From positions 39,141-103,140 of the forward strand of contig CAZXLD010000011.1 of NCBI GenBank assembly GCA_964641965.1: a DNA stretch of 64,000 bases, given 5' to 3'. This document shows positions 18,023 through 27,433 of the stretch, piece by piece. Origin of the DNA: JAJDFU01 sp964641965. Lineage in GTDB: Bacteria; Bacteroidota; Bacteroidia; Chitinophagales; Saprospiraceae. The stretch's first letter is position 1. Each line of letters opens with the position of its first letter. A program made the position numbers and the translations under genes. The notes under the pieces are model-generated. The model was not told the origin of the DNA, made no database searches, and worked only from the letters and a program-made list of their open reading frames with translations.

Positions 18023-20813
18023 CGGTATAGCTCAGTTGTTTGTTTTTCGAATTATAGATTCCGCCCAAATTATGGATCGTATTTTGAATTTTACCACTAA
18101 CGGCCTCTTGATTCTCCCCTTTTATTTCATAAGCGATCTCCAATTGCCATACCGGGCTGATGGTTGGTAATTCGATAAACACGGTTTGCGCATCCGGCTC
18201 TATGGTAACAGAAGCTATTTCCACAGATTTTTCATTGAACCGGTCCGAGCCATACTCATATGTCCGTTTTAACTCCCACGTCTTGACTGTGAAATTGGAA
18301 GGCACTACGGAAGCCGGATCCAATTTGTCCGAAAACTTAACTCGCATGCCGTTTTCGTGAGCATTCAGCTCGACCGGAGCGTAAACCGGCTTGCCAGTAT
18401 ACCGAACCCGGTACAAAGCGCCACCGCGCGCTACCTGTATAGACCCCCAAGCCGACATACCACAAGCGTATAAGTGCCCGTCTTCCGGATTAAACCGGCC
18501 GCGCATCACTCCAGTCTGGAAGGTGGGGATAGGCAGGTGGGCTATTCCGCCTTGTATTTGTCCATTTACGCGTTCGTGGGGTACAATCAGTACGCGGCCA
18601 TATCCATAGGACAGATGTATCAGTTGTCCGTTCAGTGGCCCCCACTGTTCTGAATCTACCCAAAGAAGCTCTGAGGGAGACATATCCATTTCGCGATCCA
18701 CCCAGGTCAAAGGCTGGATCATCGCTTCGTTGGAAGGATCATCCGGAGCATTGTAGCCCCACATATTACCGTAGAATCCTTTCCGATCTACCCAATTGAT
18801 CCGGTTCATGGGATTCCAGTTGCCTTCCTGATCAGTCAGAATAAAGCTACCATCCGGATTAATGCAAACCCCGTTGGGCGCCCGGAAACCATAAGCCATA
18901 ATTTCGGAGGAAGAACCGTCTTTAGCCACTTTGATCAGCGTACCATGCTGAGGGATTAAAGCCTCTCGAGCGTGGCGAGCGCCTTTGGCATAATAGAAAT
19001 TACCCTCCGAATCCGTTTGTAGTCCCATGGCAAATTCATGGAAGTGATCGGTTACCTGATGGTCGTTATTGAAGCTTTCGTAATAGTCGATCCCACCATC
19101 ACTATTCAGATCATGCAGGCGAACCATTTGGTCGCGGCAAGTCACATAGATCTGCTCATCTATCACTTTCACACCTAAGGGTTGGAACATGCCGGAAGCA
19201 ATCCGCTTCCAGGTCAGCGTACCTGCATCTTCCAGCAATCCTTCTACGATCCATACATCACCTTCGGTACAAACTACAACTGCTTTGTTGCGATCTTCAA
19301 AGAAATCGATCCCGCCCATTCTTAATCGGCTATTCCATTTGTTTTCAGTGGGCGCTACCAGATAATCTACCTGGAAAGGACCTTCTGATCTGGATTTGTT
19401 CACCATCGTAGTCATCTCCTCCGGATAGTGTTCCGGGCCACCTTGGGTAAATTGGTCGAGATCGAGCGGTGCTTCAGATTTGGCAGCAAATTGATCTACC
19501 CCATCTTTTTCAGGAGAAATAAAGATCTTGACCAGGTATTCTTCTCCTCCGTTAAAAGTCAAAAAGTTTTGACCATTTTCCGTGCTTAACGAGGCGCCAT
19601 TACCTTTCACAGCTACGCCATTCGCTTCAGGGGCAACATGTGTTTTGAGCCCTCGCATCACATTTTTCACCTTCAGGGTTCGGGTATAGACGGGTTGATC
19701 ACCATTGTATTCTACATCCAGATATTCGAGTACTTCTGAATCTCCCACATAGTAAGAGATGATTACTTTTTCTTCGTGATGGTAAATTCCTTTCAAACGC
19801 GCCCAATCTTTGGGCAGGGGGCCAAACTTTCGACCATCGCGGGCAGTAAAGCGAGGATCATCAAAATTGCCGCTTTGAGGGTTTGCCCAGCCCGGCATGG
19901 TCGGATTACTAAAATGTAAATCACCAATAGTCCGAGGTGAAATATTGTGTCGATCATTCAATAGAATACCCATCCAATCGATAAATCCTTCTCCGGAATA
20001 ACCACCGGCTACTCGCAATAAATCGTGATCAAAAATCATCCAGGATTTTCCTTTAGACACCCCACCGGGGCCATCATCCAGCCGAACAGCAACCCCTTTG
20101 TAAGCGAAATTGGACTTTGACCAATCTTCGTCGGGTAGTGGTTCCCCCTCATCCGACATTTCACGCTCCGGCGTTTCTTTTCCAGCCAATTCGTAGGTAT
20201 TGATCAGAAAATCGCCATAGTCCATATCTGCATGTGGAGTCTGTTCCATGGGTTCTGGACCGAAGGAATTCCCTGTTGGAAGGGTGGCTAGGTAATCACT
20301 GGTTATCTCGTTGTAATTTTCGGGATCGTATGCTTTCATGTAGGCCTCCCGGATAAATTTGATTACGGCATATTTTTCACGGGGAACCAACTGCATTTGT
20401 GCCGGCATGGCACCATAGCCTCGGGTGAGCACCTGATACATGGAAAAAGGATCGCTTCCAACCTTGTATTGACCTTCCCAAAACTTTTGCGCAATGGGCA
20501 AAGACCCTGCAAACTCTGGCGTACCGTGGCAATTCTGACAGACTTTGCTGTAGATTTCCATACCCTCCTCTGCGTAATCCTCCGGCTCCTCCATAATCTC
20601 TTCAACTATGCCCTTGTGATCGACATCAGCTTCATAGTCGGCTACTTGATCTTTGGCCAGCATAAATTCTACGCCGGGGTGTAAATCAACAGTTTCACTA
20701 TTGCCTCCACCGCAGCCAACCATCGTGAAAAGGCCTAGGATGGCTAGGACCAGGTGACTGAATTTAATTGTGTTCCAATTCATTGATTGTTTCATCTTGG
20801 GTTTTTTTGACAT
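17979..20813 (-). CDS. Lipoprotein with cytochrome c and sorbosone-dehydrogenase-like propeller
   Basis: 944 aa. A lipobox (FTMVGC) follows a 30-residue signal; the start could also be the ATG eight codons in. A mono-heme cytochrome c domain is at ~80-165 (CQNCH at 92-96, distal-Met candidate in YGAMPAQM). Residues ~200-440 resemble the DUF6797-type beta domain seen in large cytochrome proteins. Residues ~480-810 form a beta-propeller related to PQQ-type dehydrogenases (NGVCINPDGSFILTDQEGNW, HGTLIKVAKDGSS). The C-terminus is Ig-like. Probably a periplasmic, membrane-anchored sugar or polyol oxidase. First gene of the operon running to 13065; a shared AT-rich motif lies ~150 bases upstream. 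Confidence 0.75.
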   Translation of the reverse strand: MSKKPKMKQSMNWNTIKFSHLVLAILGLFTMVGCGGGNSETVDLHPGVEFMLAKDQVADYEADVDHKGIVEEIMEEPEDYAEEGMEIYSKVCQNCHGTPEFAGSLPIAQKFWEGQYKVGSDPFSMYQVLTRGYGAMPAQMQLVPREKYAVIKFIREAYMKAYDPENYNEITSDYLATLPTGNSFGPEPMEQTPHADMDYGDFLINTYELAGKETPEREMSDEGEPLPDEDWSKSNFAYKGVAVRLDDGPGGVSKGKSWMIFDHDLLRVAGGYSGEGFIDWMGILLNDRHNISPRTIGDLHFSNPTMPGWANPQSGNFDDPRFTARDGRKFGPLPKDWARLKGIYHHEEKVIISYYVGDSEVLEYLDVEYNGDQPVYTRTLKVKNVMRGLKTHVAPEANGVAVKGNGASLSTENGQNFLTFNGGEEYLVKIFISPEKDGVDQFAAKSEAPLDLDQFTQGGPEHYPEEMTTMVNKSRSEGPFQVDYLVAPTENKWNSRLRMGGIDFFEDRNKAVVVCTEGDVWIVEGLLEDAGTLTWKRIASGMFQPLGVKVIDEQIYVTCRDQMVRLHDLNSDGGIDYYESFNNDHQVTDHFHEFAMGLQTDSEGNFYYAKGARHAREALIPQHGTLIKVAKDGSSSEIMAYGFRAPNGVCINPDGSFILTDQEGNWNPMNRINWVDRKGFYGNMWGYNAPDDPSNEAMIQPLTWVDREMDMSPSELLWVDSEQWGPLNGQLIHLSYGYGRVLIVPHERVNGQIQGGIAHLPIPTFQTGVMRGRFNPEDGHLYACGMSAWGSIQVARGGALYRVRYTGKPVYAPVELNAHENGMRVKFSDKLDPASVVPSNFTVKTWELKRTYEYGSDRFNEKSVEIASVTIEPDAQTVFIELPTISPVWQLEIAYEIKGENQEAVSGKIQNTIHNLGGIYNSKNKQLSYTDGTNKNSISRSAKE

Positions 20814-20961
20814 TACCTTCTGTTACCTATAGCTGAAAGGGCTACCTAACTATGGATTCACTTTTGAAACCGAAGAGTTGTTTAGAATGTCTTTCTTCAA
20901 GAAACCTTTGCAGATAATAAGAGCATGACAGATCAAGCTCTCAAAGAAAGCAATTTTTTAG

Positions 20962-20986
20962 TTACTAATTAAGTGTTAGAAAGTAA
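20962..20986. promoter_or_regulatory. Candidate operator motif, site A
   Basis: TTACTAAT followed seven bases later by TTAGAAAGTAA, matching sites upstream of four other units in this window. It lies ~150 bases upstream of the cytochrome lipoprotein gene at 20813 (minus strand). The rest of the 20814-21060 gap holds no gene. Confidence 0.4.
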
Positions 20987-21060
20987 AAGAGAATAAATTC
21001 CGGATTGATTTAAGTTTAACCCCATTTAATTGTAAAATTCCGGTCAGGATCTGCATTAAA

Positions 21061-21711
21061 TTAGGACTGGAACAAGTCCGTCAGTTTGGCCTCCTTGTAA
21101 TTCGGAAGAAAAGCCACCGGTGGATTCAGGTGCTGAAATTCCTTTGGCGGATGGGTAGTCGTGATCACGACCAGGGCGCATCCTGCCCGTTGAGCTGCCT
21201 CTGCTCCCGCAGGCGTATCCTCGAAAACCAGGCATTCAAGCGGGTCAATTTCAAGCTTTGCAGCCACCTTCAGGTAGATTTCCGGATCGGGCTTCCCCTT
21301 TTCCACATCCCGGGCATGTAGCACGGTTTGGAACATAGACCGAATCTGGAGATTGTCCAGCACAAAATCTACATTCTCCGGAGGAGCAGCCGTTCCTATA
21401 CCCATCGGAATAGCAGCCGTTTGAATTTGGTCTAAAAAGTCCGGCAAGCCATCGATCAATCGAAGTTCCGGCAAAAAGATCTTGCGATACTCCGCTTCCT
21501 TTTCCATAGAAATACGCCGACGATCATCCGGGGTAAAGCGATCTCCAAACAAGCGCTCCAGAATCTCCTCATTGATGCCGTGTACACGTTGTCGAACCTC
21601 TTCCAATTCAAGATCCATACCCAATTCTTTCAGCTTCTGCTGCCAGGCTCGGTGGTGCACCATCATGTTATCGATCATAGTGCCATCCAAATCGAAAATG
21701 ATTCCTTTCAT
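21061..21711 (-). CDS. HAD-family phosphatase/beta-phosphoglucomutase-like
   Basis: 216 aa. HAD motif I is FDLDGTMIDN (Asp nucleophile pair), motif II near GIGTAAPP, the Lys of motif III in KGKPDPEIY and motif IV FEDTPAGAEAA. The cap region with H-R-A-W resembles beta-phosphoglucomutase-like enzymes. It probably dephosphorylates or isomerises a sugar phosphate, perhaps as a detoxifying step for the araBD pathway. Its ATG overlaps the araD stop (ATGA). Confidence 0.85.
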   Translation of the reverse strand: MKGIIFDLDGTMIDNMMVHHRAWQQKLKELGMDLELEEVRQRVHGINEEILERLFGDRFTPDDRRRISMEKEAEYRKIFLPELRLIDGLPDFLDQIQTAAIPMGIGTAAPPENVDFVLDNLQIRSMFQTVLHARDVEKGKPDPEIYLKVAAKLEIDPLECLVFEDTPAGAEAAQRAGCALVVITTTHPPKEFQHLNPPVAFLPNYKEAKLTDLFQS

Positions 21712-22409
21712 GCTTGTCCGTAATAAGCGCCTGCTCCGTGCTTACGTTCATAGTGTTTTTGAATAAGGGCATCTTTTAGACGAGGCGCATCCGGCCGAAT
21801 TTGCAAGGTGAGCAAAGCCATTTTAGCGAGCTCTTCCAGCACTTTACTGTTGTGCACTGCTTTTGCAGCATTTTTGCCCCAGGAAAATGGGCCATGATTA
21901 CCAATCAGAACCATCTCTACCTCCTGGTAATCCAATTCCTTTTCTTGAAAACAATCCAAAATCTGTTGACCCGTATTGTGTTCGTAATTGCCCTGGATCA
22001 GGTCATCGCGCATAGGAGGAGCACAGGGGATATCCTTGGTCAGATAATCCGCATGGGTGGTACCGAAAATTGGGATATCGCGCTGCGCCTGCGCCCAGGC
22101 GACAGAATAGGTGGCATGAGTGTGACAAACGCCTCCAACGGCTGGCCACTCTCGGTAGAGGAATGAATGGGTTTTGGTATCGGATGAGGGTCGAAGCTTT
22201 CCTTCAACTACCTCATTGTCGTAGTCCATAATCACAATGTCGTCTACCTCAAGATCGTTATAGGGAACACCGCTGGGCTTGATAGCAAACACGGCCTGAT
22301 CACGATCTACCTGGCTGACATTTCCAAAGGTATAAACGACCAAATCCAATTCGGGCAATTCCATATTAGCTTCATAGCACGCCCGTTTTAATTCTTTATA
22401 GTTTCCCAT
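21708..22409 (-). CDS. araD: L-ribulose-5-phosphate 4-epimerase
   Basis: 233 aa, the usual length. Zinc-dependent class II aldolase/epimerase fold with the expected GNVSQVDRD, IKPSGV, SSDTKTHSFLYRE, HTHATYS (zinc His pair), GTTHADY, HGPFSWGK and a C-terminal KHGAGAYYGQ. It turns L-ribulose 5-phosphate into D-xylulose 5-phosphate, feeding the pentose phosphate pathway. The gene starts 3 bases after araB and overlaps the HAD gene, so the three form one operon. The L-arabinose isomerase gene araA is not in the window. Confidence 0.93.
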   Translation of the reverse strand: MGNYKELKRACYEANMELPELDLVVYTFGNVSQVDRDQAVFAIKPSGVPYNDLEVDDIVIMDYDNEVVEGKLRPSSDTKTHSFLYREWPAVGGVCHTHATYSVAWAQAQRDIPIFGTTHADYLTKDIPCAPPMRDDLIQGNYEHNTGQQILDCFQEKELDYQEVEMVLIGNHGPFSWGKNAAKAVHNSKVLEELAKMALLTLQIRPDAPRLKDALIQKHYERKHGAGAYYGQA

Positions 22410-22412
22410 TCA

Positions 22413-24065
22413 TCAGTTGTTTATGTGTTCTTCAACGAACTGTCCCAGCTGATCGTATTGCCTGTACAGCCGATTATAAAATTCAGATGTCGAAGGATTT
22501 GGAACATAAGTAGTCTCAAACCCGTTGCCCATTGCCTCAACTGCGTGTTTTAAATCCGGATAAATGCCGGCTGCAGTCGCTGCATACATTCCGGCTCCCA
22601 GGGCTGGCGTCTGCTCTGATCGGGCTACTTTGATAGGCATACCCAACACATCGGCCAGCGTCTGCATAATAAAGGATGATTTTTTGGCTACTCCTCCGAT
22701 ACCTACTACTGTTTTTATTTCTACTCCTTCTTCCTCAAACCGCTCCACGATCTTCCGGGATCCAAAACAGATCGCTTCCACCAAAGCTCGGAAGAGTTGG
22801 GGTGCCTTGGTGCCCAGGCTTAAATTAACGATGGCAGCCTTTAGCGCCTGATTAGCATCCGGCGTACGACGGCCATTGATCCAATCCAGCGCCACGGGCA
22901 TGCTTTCAGTCAATGGCACTTGTTCTGCCTGTTCGGATAACTTTGCAATTAGAGCATTGCGAATGGCTTCTTTTTCTTCTTGGGCTAAAGAAGTCAGATG
23001 TTCAATCGGCCAGAACAGCACATCCCGAAACCAGGCCAACAGATCACCAAACGCAGATTGCCCCGCCTCCAGGCCAATCATACCCGGAATGACGGATCCA
23101 TCTACCTGACCGCAAATCCCTTTTACGGTGTTTTCAGTTATGGAATCGTTGGAAGAAACGATGATATCGCAGGTGGATGTGCCCATGACCCGCACCAGGG
23201 TAAACTCCTCCACTTCAGCCCCTACTGCGCCGGCATGTGCATCGAAGGTTCCAACCGAAACCACCGTCTCTACCGGCAGCCCGACTTTAGCCGCCCATTC
23301 AGGAGAAAGGGTTCCGGCAACCTCATCAGAGGTATATGTCTGAGTATACAAATTTCCCTTTAGCTGGACCAGGTAGGGATCCAGTTTACCCAAAAAATCA
23401 TCCGCTGGCAGCCCGCCCCAGCTTTCATGCCACATCGCTTTGTGCCCGGCAGCGCAGCGGCTATATTTAAAGGTGGATAGGTCTGACCCTCCGATCAATA
23501 GATAGGTCATAAGGTCACAGTGCTCCATCCAGGCATGTGCGGCCTGCTTCACGGCCTCATCTTTCCGGATAATGTGCAGGATTTTAGCCCAAAACCATTC
23601 GGATGAATAAACACCACCTTCGAAGCGGGTAAAGTCTTCGCCTCCCCAGCTACGCGCCAATTCATTGATCTCTTCTGCTTCTGCAATAGCGGTATGGTCT
23701 TTCCAAAGCACCATCATCGCATTTGGATGGTCTTCAAAGCCCGTTTGAAAACAAAGGGGTTCCCCGGATGCAGTAACCGGTACCGGCGATGATCCGGTAG
23801 TATCTACACAGATCCCCTTCACCGCATTTGGATCAATATTTGAAGTTTCCACGACTGTTCGAATACAGGCTTCCATGCCCGCCACATGGTCGGCGATATG
23901 CTGCCTGAACTGGTTTTGATCCGGCACACAATATTTGCCTTGTTTCCATCTTTCATACCAGTGCACATGGCTTTGCACGGTTTCACCATTGGTGGCATTT
24001 ACTAATACGGCACGAACCGAATCCGTGCCAAAATCCAGTCCGATAACATGTGGGATCGAGGACAT
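22413..24065 (-). CDS. araB: Ribulokinase
   Basis: 550 aa FGGY-family kinase closely matching ribulokinases: GLDFGTDSVRAV at the start, NAMMVLWKDHTA, YSSEWFWAKILH, CAAGHKAMWHESWGG, GTSTCDI, KGICGQVDGSVIPG, GLEAGQSAFGD and NGRRTPDANQ. It phosphorylates L-ribulose (and often other 2-ketopentoses) with ATP. First gene of araB-araD-HAD. A palindromic motif lies 22 bases upstream of the start codon. Confidence 0.93.
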   Translation of the reverse strand: MSSIPHVIGLDFGTDSVRAVLVNATNGETVQSHVHWYERWKQGKYCVPDQNQFRQHIADHVAGMEACIRTVVETSNIDPNAVKGICVDTTGSSPVPVTASGEPLCFQTGFEDHPNAMMVLWKDHTAIAEAEEINELARSWGGEDFTRFEGGVYSSEWFWAKILHIIRKDEAVKQAAHAWMEHCDLMTYLLIGGSDLSTFKYSRCAAGHKAMWHESWGGLPADDFLGKLDPYLVQLKGNLYTQTYTSDEVAGTLSPEWAAKVGLPVETVVSVGTFDAHAGAVGAEVEEFTLVRVMGTSTCDIIVSSNDSITENTVKGICGQVDGSVIPGMIGLEAGQSAFGDLLAWFRDVLFWPIEHLTSLAQEEKEAIRNALIAKLSEQAEQVPLTESMPVALDWINGRRTPDANQALKAAIVNLSLGTKAPQLFRALVEAICFGSRKIVERFEEEGVEIKTVVGIGGVAKKSSFIMQTLADVLGMPIKVARSEQTPALGAGMYAATAAGIYPDLKHAVEAMGNGFETTYVPNPSTSEFYNRLYRQYDQLGQFVEEHINN

Positions 24066-24086
24066 GAAAAGGCTTTTTCGTTATTG

Positions 24087-24103
24087 TTTCTTACAGTAAG
24101 AAA
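24087..24103. promoter_or_regulatory. Candidate operator motif, site B (upstream of araB)
   Basis: TTTCTTACAGTAAGAAA is a perfect 8+1+8 inverted repeat, 22 bases upstream of the araB start. It shares CTTAC and AAGAAAG with the other sites. The position suits repression of araB-araD. Confidence 0.5.
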
Positions 24104-24145
24104 GTTAAAAATAATTCGCTTCCTGCTCTCTACAAAAAGCAGACT

Positions 24146-27100
24146 TTACTTTGCAGAAGTAGCTGTCCATGGATAAAGTTCTAACAATTGGCTGGGACTG
24201 TAATAACCCGATTGGTTTCGAGTGGCCGATCGTACGCGCCCAACCTCTTCAGGTTTGACGGGAGAGGCTTGATTTCCAAAGGAGTTTCGGATAAAGGTCA
24301 ATACCCCTGCCACTTCATCATCTTCGAGCAAGCCACCAAAACCCGTCATGGGCACCCGGCCGGGGTAGGTTTCCCCGTTTACTTCAATAGGCCCTTGCAA
24401 TCCGTGGAGAGTAAGCCGAATCAACCGTTCTTTGTCACCCCTGACCCAATCGGAATTTGCCAAGGGCGGAAAACCGGCTGCAGGCAGTCCCATTCCATTT
24501 GACTGATGGCAGGTGCCACAATAGCCATCCTGCTGATAAACCCATTGCCCAATATCGAAAAGCTCGGCAGCTTCCCCTTTCAAATGCCCAGGAATAGGCA
24601 CCTCCTTCTTTTCCAGGATACGCTCTCCCTTGAGCCTGGCTTTTGCAGCTTCCAGGGTCGGAATCATCCATTCATCCAAAGGCTGCTGTTCGGCGACATC
24701 CAATATAGCCATTCCTTGTTTTGGGTCTAACCAGGAAGCAGCAACAATAGCTTCCAATCGAACGCGTCCCTGTTTATCCCCAGCTAATTTCTTTAATCGG
24801 ACAAAGGCATCCGGAAGTTGATCAGTTGTATACCGGATAACCCGAACTCCAGCCGCTCGCACCCGAAAGTCTGTGGCTCCCAAAACCAAGTCCAGCAAGT
24901 CAGAATCAACCGCATTTAACCCCCAGCTAACCCAAAGGGCCTCCAGAAGCAGATATTCATAATTGGAATTGTTCGGGTCCAGGCTGCTCACCCAAACATC
25001 GAGGGCTGCCCGCACCTGATCCGTAGGCCGCCCCCTGAGGACTCTTCTGGCTCGATATCGAGTTCGATATTCAGGGGCTTTGAGGGCGTCAAGCAGTGTC
25101 GGAACATCCGCCTTTTCCAGGTTTATAAATGAGACCAAAGGTAGTTCCGGATAGGTGATGCGGTAAATCCGCCCATGGACATGATCCCGCAACGGATCAC
25201 GGGCATTGTGTTGCATATGGCCGATCAAAATGTTGTGCCAATCTACCACATAGAGCGAGCCGTCCGGTGCAAACTCCAGATCAACCGGTCGGAAGTTGGG
25301 ATCATCACTCCAAAGCAGATCTTGTCGAAATTCGGTGTGATAACCGGTTCCGGAATCCTGGACCGCGTGTTGTTTGATGCCCAGGAAGCCAATTGTATTA
25401 CCCAACAATAGATCTCCCTGAACCTCCTCTGGAAAGTGCCTACTGGATACAAACTCCAATCCGGAGGTAGGACGTACCTGCTGTTCTGGTTCGATTAAAT
25501 TAAAGCTCAATGGCCCTCCGCTCCCATAAAAGGGCCGCGTTGTGCTGGGAAGCATCCAGCGCATAGCCGGTCCGGAGGTTTCCAAAAAGAAAGGCTGCCC
25601 CCACTTGTCAAAGGCAATACCCCAAGGATTGGGAATTTCAATCTGAGCCGTCCGTTCCAATTTCCGCTTCTGCGGGTCGTATCGAAAGAAGCCACCGTTA
25701 GTAGCCCGTACCGGCCCATATGGAGTCTCTACATTGGAATGCAGGAAAACACCTTCCCCCATATAAATGGCTCCGGAGGGGTCTGCGCAAAAGGCACTGA
25801 TAGCATGATGGGTATCGTGGTCGTCGAAACCGCTCAGGAGAACTTCTTCCCGATCGGCGCGATCATCCCCGTCCGTATCGGTATATAGCTTCAGATGAGA
25901 CCCTTGCGACACATACACCCCTTCAGGAGCCAGCTCGAACCCAATCGGCAAGTGGATGCTATCCAGGAAAGTAGTTTGTTTATCTGCTTTTCCATCTCCA
26001 TCCGTATCTTCCAGGATTAAAATTTTATCGTTAGGACGCGGGTCGCCCGGTTTGTAATGGGGATAACTGGGCATCACGGAAACCCAGAGACGCCCTGCAG
26101 CATCAAAGGAGAGTTGAGCCGGATTGGCCAAATCGGGAAAAGCTTTTTCAGCGGCAAAGAGCTCCACCCGATAGCCGGGAGCGGTATGCAGGCTGCTCAA
26201 GGCTTCTTGTTCTTGGAGATAGGTGAGTCGACCATGTTCTTCGGGGTCATAATTGGTCTCCACTGGCGGTAATGTTCCGGTAAATTGGTCTGCTTGATCT
26301 ACTGCGTAAGGCCGACCCTGGGCAGTAGCCCATATGGCAGAATCCCGGACCCGAGTCATCTTCCTGATTTTCTGCAGTTCGTAAGGATAATTAGCCGGGC
26401 CGAATGGATCATATCTTCGCCCGTAAACGTGTACCCCGTTTGGGATTTTGAAATCATTTTGCCAAAACCAGTTCTTTTCCAATACGGCAGAACGAATGCG
26501 CTCATACAGGCCTGTATCCGGGTCGATTGTCCTACCAAAAAGCGTTGTGGCCAAGTACTGACACAGTCTCTTATACCCTTTATCGGTTAGTTGAAAACCG
26601 TCTTGCGTCGAATGGGGTTGATCAACAAACCAGGTTTTTGTAATTCTGAAAAGATCGACGAAGGGAACCCCGTTTTCTTTAGCTACCTCTCGCATTACTT
26701 GAGTATACAACGCCAGATTTTTATTGGTTTGAACCCCATTCGGCAGATCGAATTGATCGGATAGGTCTTCAAAGGCCGTTGGAGCAATCAGGATCAGTTG
26801 AAGAGGCGATTCCGAATTGTAGTTTTGCTGTAAGGTATGCTGTATAAAGGCTTGAAGCTCAGCTTTAAAATCAGCAACACCCGCCTCTCCGTTGAAGGAC
26901 TCGTTGTACCCAAAAAAAGCCAGGATAATATCTGCCTGTAGCCGGGTGAGCCATTGGTCCGGACTTTCAAAATGTCCCTCGCTTCCGGAGTTAAACGCTA
27001 ATTCATCATAAAACGCCTTTGCCCCGGGAAAAGCCCAGGGCGATTCCCTGCCCGGATGCGGTCTGAATCCCACCGTATTGCCCCCATCGCACAAATTTCG

Positions 27101-27313
27101 GATGACCAGATTGCTGTCTGGAAATTGAGACTGGATGGCTGTCTCAAAATGACCGAATACTAGCATGCGAGCGCATAGGTTGTTTCCGATCAAGACTATT
27201 CGGCTTCCTTTTTCTGGAGGCGGCAAAACCGGTTGATCAGCCTTACACCCAGTCCCAAATGTCAGATAAGCCAAAAGAAAGTAAGGGATCAGGAAACGGA
27301 AAAGATCAGGCAT
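24146..27313 (-). CDS. Giant SGNH-like / propeller / HEAT / cytochrome c lipoprotein
   Basis: 1055 aa; lipobox FGTGC at residue 23. Domains in order: SGNH/GDSL-like fold (~35-265); a PVC-type membrane-bound dehydrogenase propeller (~375-740; RLWVSVMPSYPHY, ILILEDTDGDGKAD, NPWGIAFDKWGQPFF, LYVVDWHN); HEAT-like helical repeats (~760-910); and a mono-heme cytochrome c (CGTCH at 931-935, distal Met in PMTGFGG). The SGNH block I reads IGNNL rather than GDSL, and block V has D-G-F-Q instead of D-x-x-H, so that domain probably lacks hydrolase activity. The cytochrome pairs with that of the protein at 5864. Likely a periplasmic sugar or polyol oxidase; substrate unknown. Confidence 0.8.
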   Translation of the reverse strand: MPDLFRFLIPYFLLAYLTFGTGCKADQPVLPPPEKGSRIVLIGNNLCARMLVFGHFETAIQSQFPDSNLVIRNLCDGGNTVGFRPHPGRESPWAFPGAKAFYDELAFNSGSEGHFESPDQWLTRLQADIILAFFGYNESFNGEAGVADFKAELQAFIQHTLQQNYNSESPLQLILIAPTAFEDLSDQFDLPNGVQTNKNLALYTQVMREVAKENGVPFVDLFRITKTWFVDQPHSTQDGFQLTDKGYKRLCQYLATTLFGRTIDPDTGLYERIRSAVLEKNWFWQNDFKIPNGVHVYGRRYDPFGPANYPYELQKIRKMTRVRDSAIWATAQGRPYAVDQADQFTGTLPPVETNYDPEEHGRLTYLQEQEALSSLHTAPGYRVELFAAEKAFPDLANPAQLSFDAAGRLWVSVMPSYPHYKPGDPRPNDKILILEDTDGDGKADKQTTFLDSIHLPIGFELAPEGVYVSQGSHLKLYTDTDGDDRADREEVLLSGFDDHDTHHAISAFCADPSGAIYMGEGVFLHSNVETPYGPVRATNGGFFRYDPQKRKLERTAQIEIPNPWGIAFDKWGQPFFLETSGPAMRWMLPSTTRPFYGSGGPLSFNLIEPEQQVRPTSGLEFVSSRHFPEEVQGDLLLGNTIGFLGIKQHAVQDSGTGYHTEFRQDLLWSDDPNFRPVDLEFAPDGSLYVVDWHNILIGHMQHNARDPLRDHVHGRIYRITYPELPLVSFINLEKADVPTLLDALKAPEYRTRYRARRVLRGRPTDQVRAALDVWVSSLDPNNSNYEYLLLEALWVSWGLNAVDSDLLDLVLGATDFRVRAAGVRVIRYTTDQLPDAFVRLKKLAGDKQGRVRLEAIVAASWLDPKQGMAILDVAEQQPLDEWMIPTLEAAKARLKGERILEKKEVPIPGHLKGEAAELFDIGQWVYQQDGYCGTCHQSNGMGLPAAGFPPLANSDWVRGDKERLIRLTLHGLQGPIEVNGETYPGRVPMTGFGGLLEDDEVAGVLTFIRNSFGNQASPVKPEEVGRVRSATRNQSGYYSPSQLLELYPWTATSAK

Positions 27314-27433
27314 TTGGATTTTCTTGTAGTAGGCGATGCCTTAAGTTAGAAAAGTTGGTTTACTTTTAATTTTGCCTTGTTCAACCAAGCCTATTTTTAC
27401 CTGATACCACCCAGAATTCTTTTCCGTGTATTA

